Positions 42,422-53,849 of a stretch of DNA of 64,000 nt are shown one piece after another; positions within the stretch are counted from its first letter, which is position 1; each line of letters starts with the position of its first letter. The notes under the pieces were generated by a model. It searched no databases. It saw nothing but the letters and a program-made list of their open reading frames with translations, and was not told the DNA's origin. Location of the stretch: positions 1,426,001 to 1,490,000 of the forward strand of contig JANSJX010000008.1 in NCBI GenBank assembly GCA_026168455.1, read 5' to 3'. The position numbers were made by a program, and so were the translations under genes. Source of the stretch: Theocolax elegans. Lineage: Eukaryota; Arthropoda; Insecta; Hymenoptera; Cerocephalidae.

Positions 42422-45285
42422 TTAATTAGAAAAAGCGATGATGAACCTGATTTAGGGAAGTACTATTACTTCGCTCGAGGTAAATGCCGTGCAACTGAAA
42501 TGGTTCGTAAATGACGTGAGATGAATTTCGGGTACGCAGGAAGAGAGAGGGAGAGGAAGAGAGACGGATAAAGAGTCTAAACCACCAAGGCGAATAGACG
42601 TTTCATTGTACGTAGCAATTGCGATCACGAGCAAAGGTCTTTCCGCGCATTTTCCTTTACAATTCTACTGTTTCTGCGGGAGAGTTCTTAATTCACGTCA
42701 ATTATTATACGTGTTTTCCTACGGTGTAACCACTCGAATCGTTTAAACGTTCAACATTACCTCGTTATACATACATACATATATATGTATATATTTCTTA
42801 TCAAGAACGTTTCCGTTTCGCCGCTGTATATATATATATATTGAAAAATTTATAATATACAAGTGAATTGGTGGGAACACGCATCGTCTCCATTGAATTA
42901 TACGAAATTTTTCATACGACACTTTGCGGAGGTGAACTAAAAAACGAAATCTAGCTAACCCGATAAAAATTTTCTTTCTAACCCCATCCATCGTGGTTCC
43001 CGCAACGCAGCTGTAACTTCGAGCTCGTTAACTCGTTCATATCGCTCTTGCGTCGGATAAAAAGCTGAGCCGAGAGGGAGAGAGAGAGAGAAGGAGAAAA
43101 CCCGCCTACCTTTAATAGTCTCTCTTTTTTCCCGAGTCCCTCGTATTTCCTGGTTAACGTTCGAAGGAGGCCGAAAAGCAGCGGGCGGGGACGTCTCTGC
43201 CTCGTAATTCACGCTTGTATAGTACCAAGGATTCGATGGATAGGCTTACAACCGGCTTACGCTACTTACGAACGTACAAATACCGAACGTACAGGGATGA
43301 TGTGGTTTGTTCTTCAGATGATTAACTTGTATACCAGGCTCGGTCAATTTCATCGCCTCGCTATATATTTTTTGGAACATTTTTATAATTTATTTATACT
43401 TTTTACAGGTTGCTCGTAAAAAATATTCATGTCGAAATGAAATTTATAGAAAATTTCCTAAAATTTAAATCTGTTAACGAGAGTGACGTAAACTGTACCC
43501 ATAGAGGGTGCAAAAGTCAACTTTTTTATCATCTCTACCTTATCGACAGACGCAATAATATTATTCACGATACAGTTGTAAATAAAACAATATGTGTAAA
43601 AGCAACGCCTTCGTTTGTCAATAATCTCAAGGTGTGCTAATTTTCAGAGTAAAATATTATTGTATTTTCAACAAAAATTTTACCCAAAATATGAACCTCA
43701 CCTCAACGAGCGTGCACAGACTATACATTCGTTGGTACGGTTCTCGAAAACACAGTAGCATTTTAGTTTAAAATTCAGCATACATTTAGATTATGGATAA
43801 ACAAAACTAGTTTTATTATTTTTTCACATATTTCATAATTTTTTTTATTAATTATAATTAAAAAATTGAGTACGCTACCCCTTTGTTATGTATAAAATAC
43901 TCATAGTTGAACTCGAATAAGGATGCCTATCACTTAGCCAGGACTCGAACCTAGTCAATATTTGAGAAACTAGGAGTATATGATTTTAAAGCATAAAGTA
44001 TTGTCAGTGGACAGGAAAAGCTCTTTCTACACTAATGTTGAATAATTTATAGTGAATTACTTACTTTAAAATTATTTTCTTTCAAATTCTCTGCATCTTT
44101 ACACTTTAGAAGTAAATAATTAACACATTAGTTATACTGTTTAATTACTATTTTCTTACGTTGTATTTTAACAATATACTTTGAATTGTATCTGATAGTA
44201 CTCTCGGTTTACTTATTTGAGAGACGAACCGAAGCGTGGTTCAAATTTTAGGTCGGTGTCTTTTATTTATAATGAAAATTTATTTGTAAAATATAAAATT
44301 AGTTTACAAACTTAAATTAAAATAATATAATGTTCCAGTTTATAAAAATCCATAATTTGCAGCTTATGAATTCGATTCATTGCTGATTGCCAGGTCATTT
44401 ACGCAATATGACGCTCGCATTCTTTTAAGCCGTCGTTATTATTCTCAACTTGTTAACGATTTGAAATTACAAAATTAGAGATATACTTCTTATGACGTAA
44501 CACTTTAAAAGAAATTTAAGAATTTTGAGTTTAACCAAAATATGTAATTTCGTTAAAATATAGGTGTTTTATATAAATTCGCCATATCATTTGAACTGAA
44601 CAATATTACATACTTAAACTATTTATACAGCGATTTCAGGACGAAAGAATTTTCGATTAAAAATTGAAACGTCATTGAATAATCAAGAGAGACAGATTTG
44701 ACAAATCATATAAATTATTATATAAATAATTATGTATATAGATATTAATAAATCGGTAATAAATTTCCCAATAAAATATAGAAATTTTTATGGTTTTCTC
44801 AAATCAGTAATAATTTTTACTGCTGCATTCTTACCTTAATATCTTCAAGGTAGTTAAAAATAAATAGTTAAATTCAAGATAAAAATTTTGAACGTATATA
44901 AATCTTGCATGACTAAAAAAGTAAGAAGACGCGTATCTTTGATTTTTAGGCACGACCGCTACACGGGAGATACGCCTTATATTTTCATCATCGCACAATG
45001 TGTGATTCATCAAAATACACTAGATAATGGGTTGTAAGAGAAATGTATACGTATTAGAACTGATTTGAGGCCCTCCCTAAAATGTATGGATGTAATCATC
45101 TATCTAAATAACTCAGTCAATTTTTGACCGATTAACCTGAGATATACAGGGTAACTTCGTCATAATGTAATTAGATAATCGTCCTATTTTCAGATATACA
45201 GCACTGAAACACTTTAAGTTATGGCATTATTTTTAATTGCTCAGAAACGGTTATGTAGCATTATTTTGAAATGCATTAATCCTAC
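40166..45285. other. Non-coding stretch with GC-rich patches
   Basis: Contains the AGCGACCCCAAAAACTC repeat (about 40330), GC-mixed patches at 40790-41080, 42440-42700 and 42940-43260, and a (CT)n tract at 42382-42418. No exon of the receptor or other gene was recognised. Confidence 0.4.
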
Positions 45286-45803
45286 ATAAAAACTTTATAC
45301 GAACGAAATCTTCCTCTCAAAATAACAAAACTTTTTGCTATTGTACACTTTACGTTCAGAATAATATTTTCAAAGATAAATAGAGAAAAACGGTCAAAAT
45401 AATGAATAAAGTACAAAATAACACGTTTTTTCGCAATAAAACTAAATCTATCGTATATACAAAAAAATTTTTAATAAACGAAATGTTCGTCTTAAAATAA
45501 ACCTTTTTTTTATTATACACTTAACACTCAGAACAATATTTTTGAAGGTAAACATAGAAAAACGGTTAAAACCATGAAAAAAGTACTAAAATTCACGTTT
45601 CTCGTAATAAATCAAAATGTATTATTCGTACACAAAAACTTTAAAGAAATGAAATGTTCAACTCAAAATATCAAAACTTTTTGATATTGTACTCTTTGCG
45701 TTCAGAATAATATTTTCAAAGATAAATAGAGAAAAACGGTCAAAATAACGAAAATAGTACAAAAAATCACGTTTTATCACAATAAAATTAAATATATCGC
45801 AGT
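45286..45803. repeat. Tandem repeat, three units of about 172 bp
   Basis: Units begin near 45286, 45461 and 45632. Each contains TTCAGAATAATATTTTCAAA or a variant, then ATAGAGAAAAACGGTCAAAA and a CACGTTT.TCGCAATAAA-like end. Units 1 and 3 are more alike than either is to unit 2. A short satellite-like array of unknown origin. Confidence 0.8.
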
Positions 45804-45989
45804 GCGTGTGAATTGTGACATGATCCGAAGACGAAGATGATAAGCATATAATATAAAGTCATGTTTTTATTATTATCTCTTATGATGTATATTATATTTT
45901 GTATATTAGGCCAAAAATCCCGAGTTTTGTGAAAGTTAATAAAAGTTGAATTGTTGTGTCTTATATGCAAAAAGCTATGTTTTAGCTTT

Positions 45990-46130
45990 TTTTTTATCGC
46001 GTAGCGATGCAAGACGCGGAGGAGCTCAAGATCGAACACGTCGCGAAGTAAAGCGTTCGATCTATAGCTCCGAAGCGTCGAGTCACGGCGGCCTTAAGGC
46101 CGCACGTGGCGAGCTAGTTTTACTTCGGAA
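45990..46130. other. GC-rich, highly self-complementary island
   Basis: Several nested inverted repeats are visible: ATCGCGTAGCGAT (45996-46008); GACGCGGAGGAGCT and AGATCGAAC pairing with GTTCGATCT and AGCTCCGAAGCGTC; a perfect 16-bp palindrome GCGGCCTTAAGGCCGC (46088-46103); and GAAGTAAA pairing with TTTACTTC further right. It is far more GC-rich than its surroundings. A plus-strand frame crosses it but has no known domain. Structured RNA gene, the core of a mobile element, or transferred DNA are all possible. Confidence 0.5.
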
Positions 46131-46300
46131 TATTTTGTTCTACCAACTGAGCAAATTTATTGTTTATGTCAAAATGTTAAAGTCAGCTTAAAACAAGCTT
46201 TAAAACACGTCTCAATCGTTCGTAATTAATATAGCGACATAAACATTAATCCAGCTCAGATAGATACATACATATAAAAGATCCGACATTTAAATCACTA

Positions 46301-47390
46301 AGGATACATTAAAAAATTTTTTTCACTTAACCATATTTTATATCCAAGAAAGTATTTATAACGAACTCTCGGAGGTTAATTCGAGTAAATAAAGAAAAGA
46401 AAAAAAAACTTAATAAAAAAACGTTCTTCAAATTATATTTGTAAGTTTGGAAAATTCGATATAAGAACGTAATTTTGTATTCAAACGCGTCTCTATAGCA
46501 CAAGTAAAATAAAAACCAAAAAAAAGAAGAATTTCGGTTATCTGAAAAATCGGTCATACAGATCGATTGACGACTACATACGTCGGATCGAAATTTCACT
46601 ACAAGAATTTCACCCTTCCTGACTCTATATATACACCCTGTAGAAAGAAGACCTTCGTATAAAAGGTGTGCGCGCGGGCTGTCTATCATTCATTTTCACG
46701 GTGAGCTCGAAAGCGATTAAACCGCTAGAAAACGACGGACGCGCGAGTGCGAAAGACGATCGATCTTCCTCCGCGAAATGCCCCCCCACGCACCGAGGGG
46801 CTCAGGTGCACCCGTGTTTTCCACCTGCAATGTCACGGACGACGAGAAAGGAGAATTAATTATATATACACATATAACTTCGGAAATTGATTTTTAATAT
46901 ACTCGACATATATTTTTATCGTTAAATATCTCTCTCTCTCTCTCTCTCTTTCTTACTCTCTGTTATACACCTGATTATTATTACGTACTTATGGGAAGAT
47001 ATCCGTTAAGCTTTTTAAATTTAAGAGGCGGTCGCGTCAAAACATCAGAAATATATAACTCGTATCTATTAATAAAATCTCGTATATGTGCACACACACA
47101 CCTTTTCATTTGCACGTATGAATTTTAATTAAAATTTGTATAAATCACGGGCGTTAACCCTTCCAATGACCAATGACTGACTTCGCGATGTCGTATATGT
47201 ATATGTTTCAATTACAAAGAATGACGAGCCTCGCGTAAATATTTATCACAAACGTTATGTAAACGAAAACCCGTTGTTCCGTTGCGATTTATACGCAGCA
47301 ACAAAAAAAATTGTAGGTCCGCGCTACAAACAGTAGGTATATAATGACTACTTGTTGTCGGTAAATTTTGTACACCCTCCATTGTAGGTT
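46301..47390. other. Non-coding stretch around the candidate promoter
   Basis: Holds the candidate promoter, a GC-rich patch (46660-46860) and a (CT)n tract near 46930-46950. No gene recognised. Confidence 0.4.
46658..46691 (+). promoter_or_regulatory. TATA box plus initiator, candidate core promoter
   Basis: TATAAAAGG at 46658-46666 lies 30 bp before the A (46688) of TCATTC, which matches the arthropod initiator TCAKTY. A G/GTGAGC donor-like site follows at 46701. The region 46660-46860 is GC-rich. No plus-strand protein gene was recognised downstream, so the transcript would be non-coding or belong to an unseen gene. Confidence 0.5.
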
Positions 47391-48393
47391 AAAAAAGAAA
47401 AAATGTCGATCTTTGAGGGTCAATCCAAGTTAAACAAGGAATAAAAATTTTTTTATTCTCAATTTGAAAAATCGTGCAACGTTTCGTCCACTGGTTTGCG
47501 GACCTCTTCAGGCACTGTTTATTAACAAAAAAACAAAAACAAATATACAACAAAATATATAAATGAACAAAATTTCAACCACACACTTTACAACACAAAA
47601 TAAAATTAAATACCTTCGAAAAAACAAAGTATACGTTTTAAATTTTACTCCATTGTAAGGTAACGTCTAAGTGAATAATAAATCAGTCAACTCGACTATA
47701 TATAAATACATGTGAACATTATCAAATAATTAATTATGAGAAATAGACATACATCAATATTCCGAGCAAAACAAACTGTTACAAAATCCTTTTATAAATA
47801 TTACTGAGCATTTGAGTGTCTTCCTTCTTATTTATAGTATATTTACAATTATTAATATGCAGCATCTCTGAAATAATACGTTTTTTATATGAGGGTTCTT
47901 TGTCTAAACCGAAACATTGTCAAAATTGAATGTGTGATTATTTTGTAGCATATAAAAACGTATTATTTCAGAGATGCTGCATATTAATAATTGTAAATAT
48001 ACTATAAATAAGAAGGAAGACACTCAATGCTAAAATATTTATAAAAATTTTGTACAGTTTGTTTGCTCGGTTGAGTATGTGGATTTCTCCATATTTTGCT
48101 AATGTGCACATAGTTTATATATAGTCAAGTGGACTGATTATTATCACTACCTTACCTTACAAGGAGTAAATTTAAAACGTATACTTTGTTTTTCGAAGGT
48201 ATTTAATTTATGTGTGTCAAGTGTGTGGTGAACTTTGTTCGATTATATTTGTATATGGTTTTTCTTTTGTAATAAACCTGCGTAAGAGGTCCGCAAACAG
48301 TGGACGAAAACGTTGCTACGAGTTCAAATTGAGAACAAAAAAATTTGTATTCCGCGTTCTAACTGATTGACACTCAAAGACACTTTTTTTACT
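47391..48393. repeat. Fold-back element, about 1 kb, with hammerhead-like motifs in both arms
   Basis: Inverted arms run the whole length: TTTGAGGGTCAATC against GATTGACACTCAAAG at the ends, and AATATGCAGCATCTCTGAAA against TTTCAGAGATGCTGCATATT near the centre. Each arm has GAGGTCCGCAAAC...GTGGACGAAA.CGTTG. That resembles a hammerhead core (CTGAAGA, helix, GAAA) as found in Penelope-like retroelements, on the minus strand at 47478-47511 and plus strand at 48279-48315. Helices I and III are poor. Confidence 0.7.
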
Positions 48394-48559
48394 ACTTGTT
48401 GTCAATGTCTATATACATCATGTGTACTCTTATTTTGATTTAATTGTTCGTGTGTTTATTTATTTATTTATTGAACACATAATTAAATACGTTTTTTTTT
48501 TCAAATTGATATATTATCGATTTTTTCGGGGGTAAATAGTAAATAAATCCAATTTATTT

Positions 48560-48620
48560 ATTTAAGTGCACAACGTTTCGTCCGCCAGGTTTGCAGATCT
48601 CTTCAGGCGCTGAATTTATT
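48560..48620 (-). repeat. Second hammerhead/Penelope-like motif
   Basis: On the minus strand CTGAAGAGATCTGCAAACC then GGCGGACGAAACGTTG parallels the motif in the neighbouring fold-back element with substitutions. It is probably a fragment of the same or a related retroelement. No reverse transcriptase or GIY-YIG coding remains nearby. Confidence 0.45.
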
Positions 48621-48645
48621 GGACAAAAGGTAAATTTGTATATGT

Positions 48646-49010
48646 CCCACGTGACAAAAAAAAAGTTCAATCTGAATAAAGATTATATACAGAAGTCTGT
48701 ATACAGGCAATATATAAAATGATTTTAGGTAGTGTGTATACAGCTTAGCACAATTAAAAAAAAATTATTGAAAAATAATTTTACAAAGTCTAGATATAGC
48801 TTATGTACAGCCGATAATATTTCACTTTTTATAAAAACATATTTATTATACAGTTATATATTCACTTTCATAAATATATGTTTTTAAAAGAATTTTATAC
48901 ATAGAAACTATACATAAGCTGTACACAGACTGTAAAATCATTTTTATCTACAGCCTATATACAGACTTCTGTAAATAATCTTTATCCAAACTGGACTTTT
49001 CTTCATGTGG
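48646..49010. repeat. CCCACGTG-ended inverted-repeat element, copy 1
   Basis: Left arm CCCACGTGACAAAAAAAAAG, then ATACAGAAGTCTGTATACAG; the right arm is the inverse, ending ACTTTTCTTCATGTGG. The internal CAGAAGTCTGTATACAGGC motifs are themselves palindromic. Confidence 0.75.
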
Positions 49011-49042
49011 CATTTAACCTCAACCTTTGTGCAAGGTAACAA

Positions 49043-49398
49043 CCCACGTGAAAAAAAAGTCTAGTCTGGTTAAAGATTCTATACAGAAGTCTGTATACAG
49101 GCTAGATATAAAAATGATTCTATGCAGTCTGTATACAGCCTATATACAGTCTAACCATTTTTATTTATCCCACGTGAAAAAAAAAGTCTAGTCTGGTTAA
49201 AGAGTCTATACAGAAGTCTGTATACAGGCTAGATATAAAAATGATTCGCTTAAGCTTAAGCTTTAAAATAATAAATAAAAATGGTTAGACTGTATATAGG
49301 CTGTATACAGACTGCATAGAATCATTTTTATATCTAGCCTGTATACAGACTTCTGTATTAGAATCTTTAACCAGACTAGACTTTTTTTTTCACGTGGG
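49043..49398. repeat. CCCACGTG-ended inverted-repeat element, copy 2, with an arm duplication
   Basis: Outer arms (49043-49168 and about 49275-49398) are near-perfect inverted copies. Between them 49169-49247 is an extra direct copy of the first ~80 bp of the left arm, again starting CCCACGTG. It could have arisen by nested insertion or slippage. Arms are more alike than those of copy 1, so it is younger. Confidence 0.8.
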
Positions 49399-51828
49399 AA
49401 TGTTGTTTTTACTTTTGTTTTTTTTTATTATAAAGCGGCAAATTAGAAATGTATTATTTGAAATTTATGCATCTTTATATGTAATAATATGACACAATAG
49501 TAACTAATTTATAAAAAGAAGATTTAAATGTTTTCGTAAATACAGATGTAATTATATTTGATATAAGAAAGGTAAAATGCCTGATGAGGATAGAGAATAT
49601 CGTGGTTTGTTCATCAAAATCGATCAAAATCTTTCATAATGAAAAATAAAATCAGATATATGTATACGTTTTCGTAATTACTTTATAAATTACATATATA
49701 TGTAAAATTGATGAAAGAAAGAGACAAATGGAAAATAAAGAAGGACAGGATAAAATGAAAAAGAAAGAGGGTAAAGTTCGAGGAGCGTTCGCATCACGAA
49801 GAGTAAATCATTTAAGGGGAGTAAATAAGGATTTAACGAGTGCGGACTTTGCAGCGAACAGTTACGTGTTTTAAACTGTCGCTGCATCGCCGTGTGTTGC
49901 GAATAAATTGGCGATTTATTCGTCTGCAGTCGTCGACGTTGTCTCGTGCAATGGCAATTTATATCTTCCACAATGCATTCCGCTAAAAATTGTATTTCAA
50001 ATTTTAAACGAACGGGGCACGACTGTTTCAACCGGTTTTATCCAACTATCTATATATAATCGATTAAATTAACTGCAAAATAAATAATTTTAATACGCGT
50101 GTTATTAATTAACTATCAGTTTGATCTTTCTTTTCGTTTTAAAATTAAAATAAAATCGAGATACGAGAGAGGTATTTAAAAAAAATGTTTAAATTTTACT
50201 TTAGGAGTACATAGACAGGGAGAAAGGGAGAGAAATTTGATATAGCCGATATTACATTTGACGCGATAGAACAAAGGAATTCGTTTGAATCCGTGCGCAC
50301 ATTTCACAAAGGTTCTTTTTTTTTCTTACAGGATTTCTGTTAGAAAGTGGGGAAAATATATAAATTTTTTGGAGCAGTAACGGTATAATCAAGGAAATTA
50401 GTAACTCTATTTGAAACATCATTAATTTTATGAACTAAGACGCAAGATAAGCTTGGAAGACGAGGTTCATTTGTCTGAAAAATTAATTATCCCAACTACA
50501 TTCTTATGGTTGCGTTTTAGCAGAAAGAAAAATAAATATATATAATTAAAATTGTATATGTACATTTTAAAAAAATACTAATTAAAATATACCGACTCTT
50601 CTGCAATCCGATATATATATATATATTACATATTCAATTTTTCATTTGTTCTCCAAATCTCAATAACTATATGTATATATATATGCACATAACACATTCA
50701 ATGCCGCCTGTCTGAAAATCCGCGTAATAAACGTACATACACCTGTAGCAACAATAAGACCATAAAATTCATGTATTCATCAAATTGAAATCTTTAACAT
50801 TTCGTATTACATACCGAAAAAAAATGTGTAGTCGAGATACAGCTACTCCTTAGAGCAACACAATCAACGCCAACTGCGGCGGCCGAGGAAATACCCAACG
50901 ATATTCATATATATATATACACACAGGATAAAATTTTTCACTTTGCGCGCAATCACAATTTCTCTATGAAATTGCAATGCCAACGGGGTGAAGGGGGGTT
51001 ACCATAAAAAATTATTCCCGTAATTTAGCGAGCGCCAATTTGCACCAGCTCCCTCCCGGGCAGTTTTATCCTATATACCCCATTGCATTGAATCCTCCTC
51101 GTTGGTCACACCGGGTTGGAAAGGGAAAGGGTGGGGTGGGGGGATATGCGTTGTGTATTCCGGTGGATGGTCGACCACACCGTACCAATGGAACGGGAGT
51201 TTCGCATTGTTCGACTCACGCGCTCTTTTATCCAATATATATTGACTGTCCAGTCGATTTCGAAAGAAGGACTGCCTCACTCTCTGTCTCGTCGTATATT
51301 CGGTGGGTGTGTGTGTGGACCAAAGTGATAATTCATCGTTGTTCTTTGAAAGAACTTATGAAAATTTATCGTCATTACGATTTTGGTTAATTCGAAAATT
51401 GTATACGTATAGATTTTTTGTTCGGAGAAAAAAAGAAATATTAAGGGGATGCCGTATTACCGACAGTACAATTTTACCATTTCTTCGTTTCATTAGATGA
51501 ATAAGTAAAATTTCTAAATTTCGCCTACGTACCAACAATCTATATGTTTATAAAATTGCAATTAAACAAAAATAGATAATGTCAATTTTGAAGTTTTATC
51601 TATATTTATATGTAACGATTTCAATTCGAACAACGAAATTTACTTTCGAACACCTTGTTTAGAGTGAAAATTTGCCTAAATAATAACCGAAATTGGATAA
51701 GTCTGCAGAGGTCACCCGTAACCGCAACTAGAAATACTTAACGTTCATGATCGACCGAGGATTTATTTAGGCCTGTCAAAACAAATTATATCAAATATAA
51801 TATATGACAATAAAATAAAAATAAAACG
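49399..51828. other. Non-coding stretch
   Basis: AT-rich, with GC-mixed patches at 49780-50030 and 50980-51310. No gene recognised; the open frames there overlap in several frames. Confidence 0.4.
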
Positions 51829-52306
51829 AAGGGGACAAGTCTGGGATAAAATTAAAAAAGAACTATTGAAAGTTGACAATTAATAATTTATATCATAATA
51901 ATTGAAAACATTTATTAATTGTTTAAACAAATGATACTATTACTTGCATTTGCTTAAATTGTTTTGTACATAACTATTTTGTAACTAGTTTACAAAATAT
52001 TTTTTTAGTTTTTTGTAACTATTTCTATTAATAAATACAAATACAAATTAGAAATGCAACGCAATTATTTTACATAATGGACTTACCGCAGGATATTTCA
52101 GGAACCACTTCATCGAATAGACTCAATTTTTTAGTACGGAGTCTCATAATTAATAAAATAAGTTAAATAAAAAAATGTAAGTAAAAATTAATAGAAATAA
52201 AATTTGTTTAAAAAATAAAGAAAGCTTATCAATTGTTATGAAATAAATTATTAATTGTTAATAACTGAATAGTTCTTTTTCAATTTTGACCCATGCGCGT
52301 CCCCTT
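51829..52306. repeat. MITE, dispersed family copy C (most complete ends)
   Basis: Ends AAGGGGACAAGTCTGGGAT and, reversed, AAGGGGACGCGCATGGGTC; both continue as AAAATT.AAAAAGAACTATT. The internal block is TTACCGCAGGATATTTCAGG then CACTTCATCGAATAGAC. It is 478 bp, shorter than copy A, and non-coding. Confidence 0.85.
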
Positions 52307-53243
52307 ACAGATTGCAGATTTCTGTGTTTGATTTTTCGAAAATAGTTATTAATTTTCATTTTTCCTAACTTTTGTTTAGCATATGTGCAATTGTTGCCCA
52401 CTATATAATGTGGCTTGACTCATATATTAGAAAATGTATGGAAATTGAAAGATAAATTTGAAAAATCAGTTAATGTCGGCAAGTGTGTGTATTAAATGAA
52501 AGTGCGGCATTCTCGTACTTTTATTTATTAATACAATCACATTCGATAAATATATTTTACATTCACACAATATAAATATATACGAGTTATCGTAGGATTT
52601 TCCGTGCATATGCCATAAAAATATAAAATAATATCATGATGACCAAAATGTATATACACAATGATTATTAAAAAATTGTAATATTACAAACGGTAGAGAC
52701 TGCAAAGGAATACTCTTTGTAAAGTTAAATGTGTATAGAAAAGGCGAAAGTAGAACCGTTTAACACTAGAATGCGAAATGTAATAGAAAAAAAAGTAAAA
52801 AAAAAATCCATATATTCCGTGCAAGTTTCTCTTGTACCGTGAAACTCTCACTCAATAGGAAAATGAAATTTCCTCGCTTTATGTTGAATTTTCCGATCGA
52901 TCCAGCCCCCGAAATTTTCCCACCCCGGCGCTGGCCAGAATTTAAAAGCAAAATCGAATTGACGAGCCGCGCAACAACCCGCCCGCGATGTGGAATAGAT
53001 CCAACGAGTTTAGACGGTACGTCGGTCATACCTAAAAGGGAAAGAGCGAGATAGATACAGAGGAGGATGGGATGTGCATTTTCACAAATTAGTAAACCGA
53101 TCGTGTTGCACGGATGCTCGCTTATTATTCCCGGCAATCGTTGCCCAGCGGAAAATTTTCGATACGACCGGTAGAATAATGGGACGAATAAAAATGCACG
53201 AGGAGGGAAGGCATTTTTCTTGAAAATTTCGTCGCTTCCGAAT
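52307..53243. other. Non-coding stretch with GC-mixed patch
   Basis: AT-rich to about 52830, then a GC-mixed patch (52840-53240) leading into the minisatellite. Nothing coding recognised. Confidence 0.4.
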
Positions 53244-53248
53244 AAAAG

Positions 53249-53491
53249 GGTCGTATCTCAGCGGCCGGTTCGAAAAGGACGTATCTCAGCGTCCGGTTAG
53301 AAAAGGTCGTATCTCAGCGGCCGGTTTGAAAAGGTCGTACCTCAGCGGCCGGTTAGAAAAGGTCGTATCTCAGCGGCCGGTTAGAAAAGGTCGTATCTCA
53401 GCGGCCGGTTAGAAAAGGTCGTATCTCAGCGGCCGGTTAGAAAAGGTCGTATCTCAGCGGCCGATTAAAGAAGGTCGTATTTCGCGGGCTA
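53249..53491. repeat. 28-bp GC-rich minisatellite, 8 units plus a partial
   Basis: The unit is GGTCGTATCTCAGCGGCCGG followed by TTAGAAAA. Units 5-7 are identical, while the first and last units carry substitutions, as expected of an array homogenised by unequal exchange. There are no spacers, so this is not a CRISPR array. Confidence 0.95.
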
Positions 53492-53582
53492 ATTTTTTTC
53501 TCTTAAATTTAAGTTGGCAACACTGACAAAATTCTTGCGGCATTTGATTTAAAATGCGAAAAAAAAATTGAAATACTGTGCG

Positions 53583-53584
<2 letters not shown>

Positions 53585-53646
<62 letters not shown>
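53585..53646. repeat. (CA)n microsatellite
   Basis: About 62 bp of uninterrupted CA dinucleotides. Confidence 0.97.
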
Positions 53647-53650
<4 letters not shown>

Positions 53651-53849
53651 TATTAGTTATTATATCGGGTCAATAATGTCTTAATTGTAAATTATCAATA
53701 TAGCCATAAATATATTTATTATAAGGGCGGAAAAAAACAATAATTATATTGTTCCGTTGACTGAAGATAAAATAAAAATAAAATATAAAATATAATAAAA
53801 TAATAAAATAAAAAAAACGGGCAAATATTATACATGTTGTTTGAGTCCT

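Noticed and set aside
51040..51390. 116-codon plus frame in a GC-mixed patch
   Set aside because: Overlaps frames on both strands, matches no family, and has no splice or promoter evidence.
53249..53491. CRISPR-like array
   Set aside because: 28-bp units abut without spacers, and the DNA is eukaryotic; it is a minisatellite.
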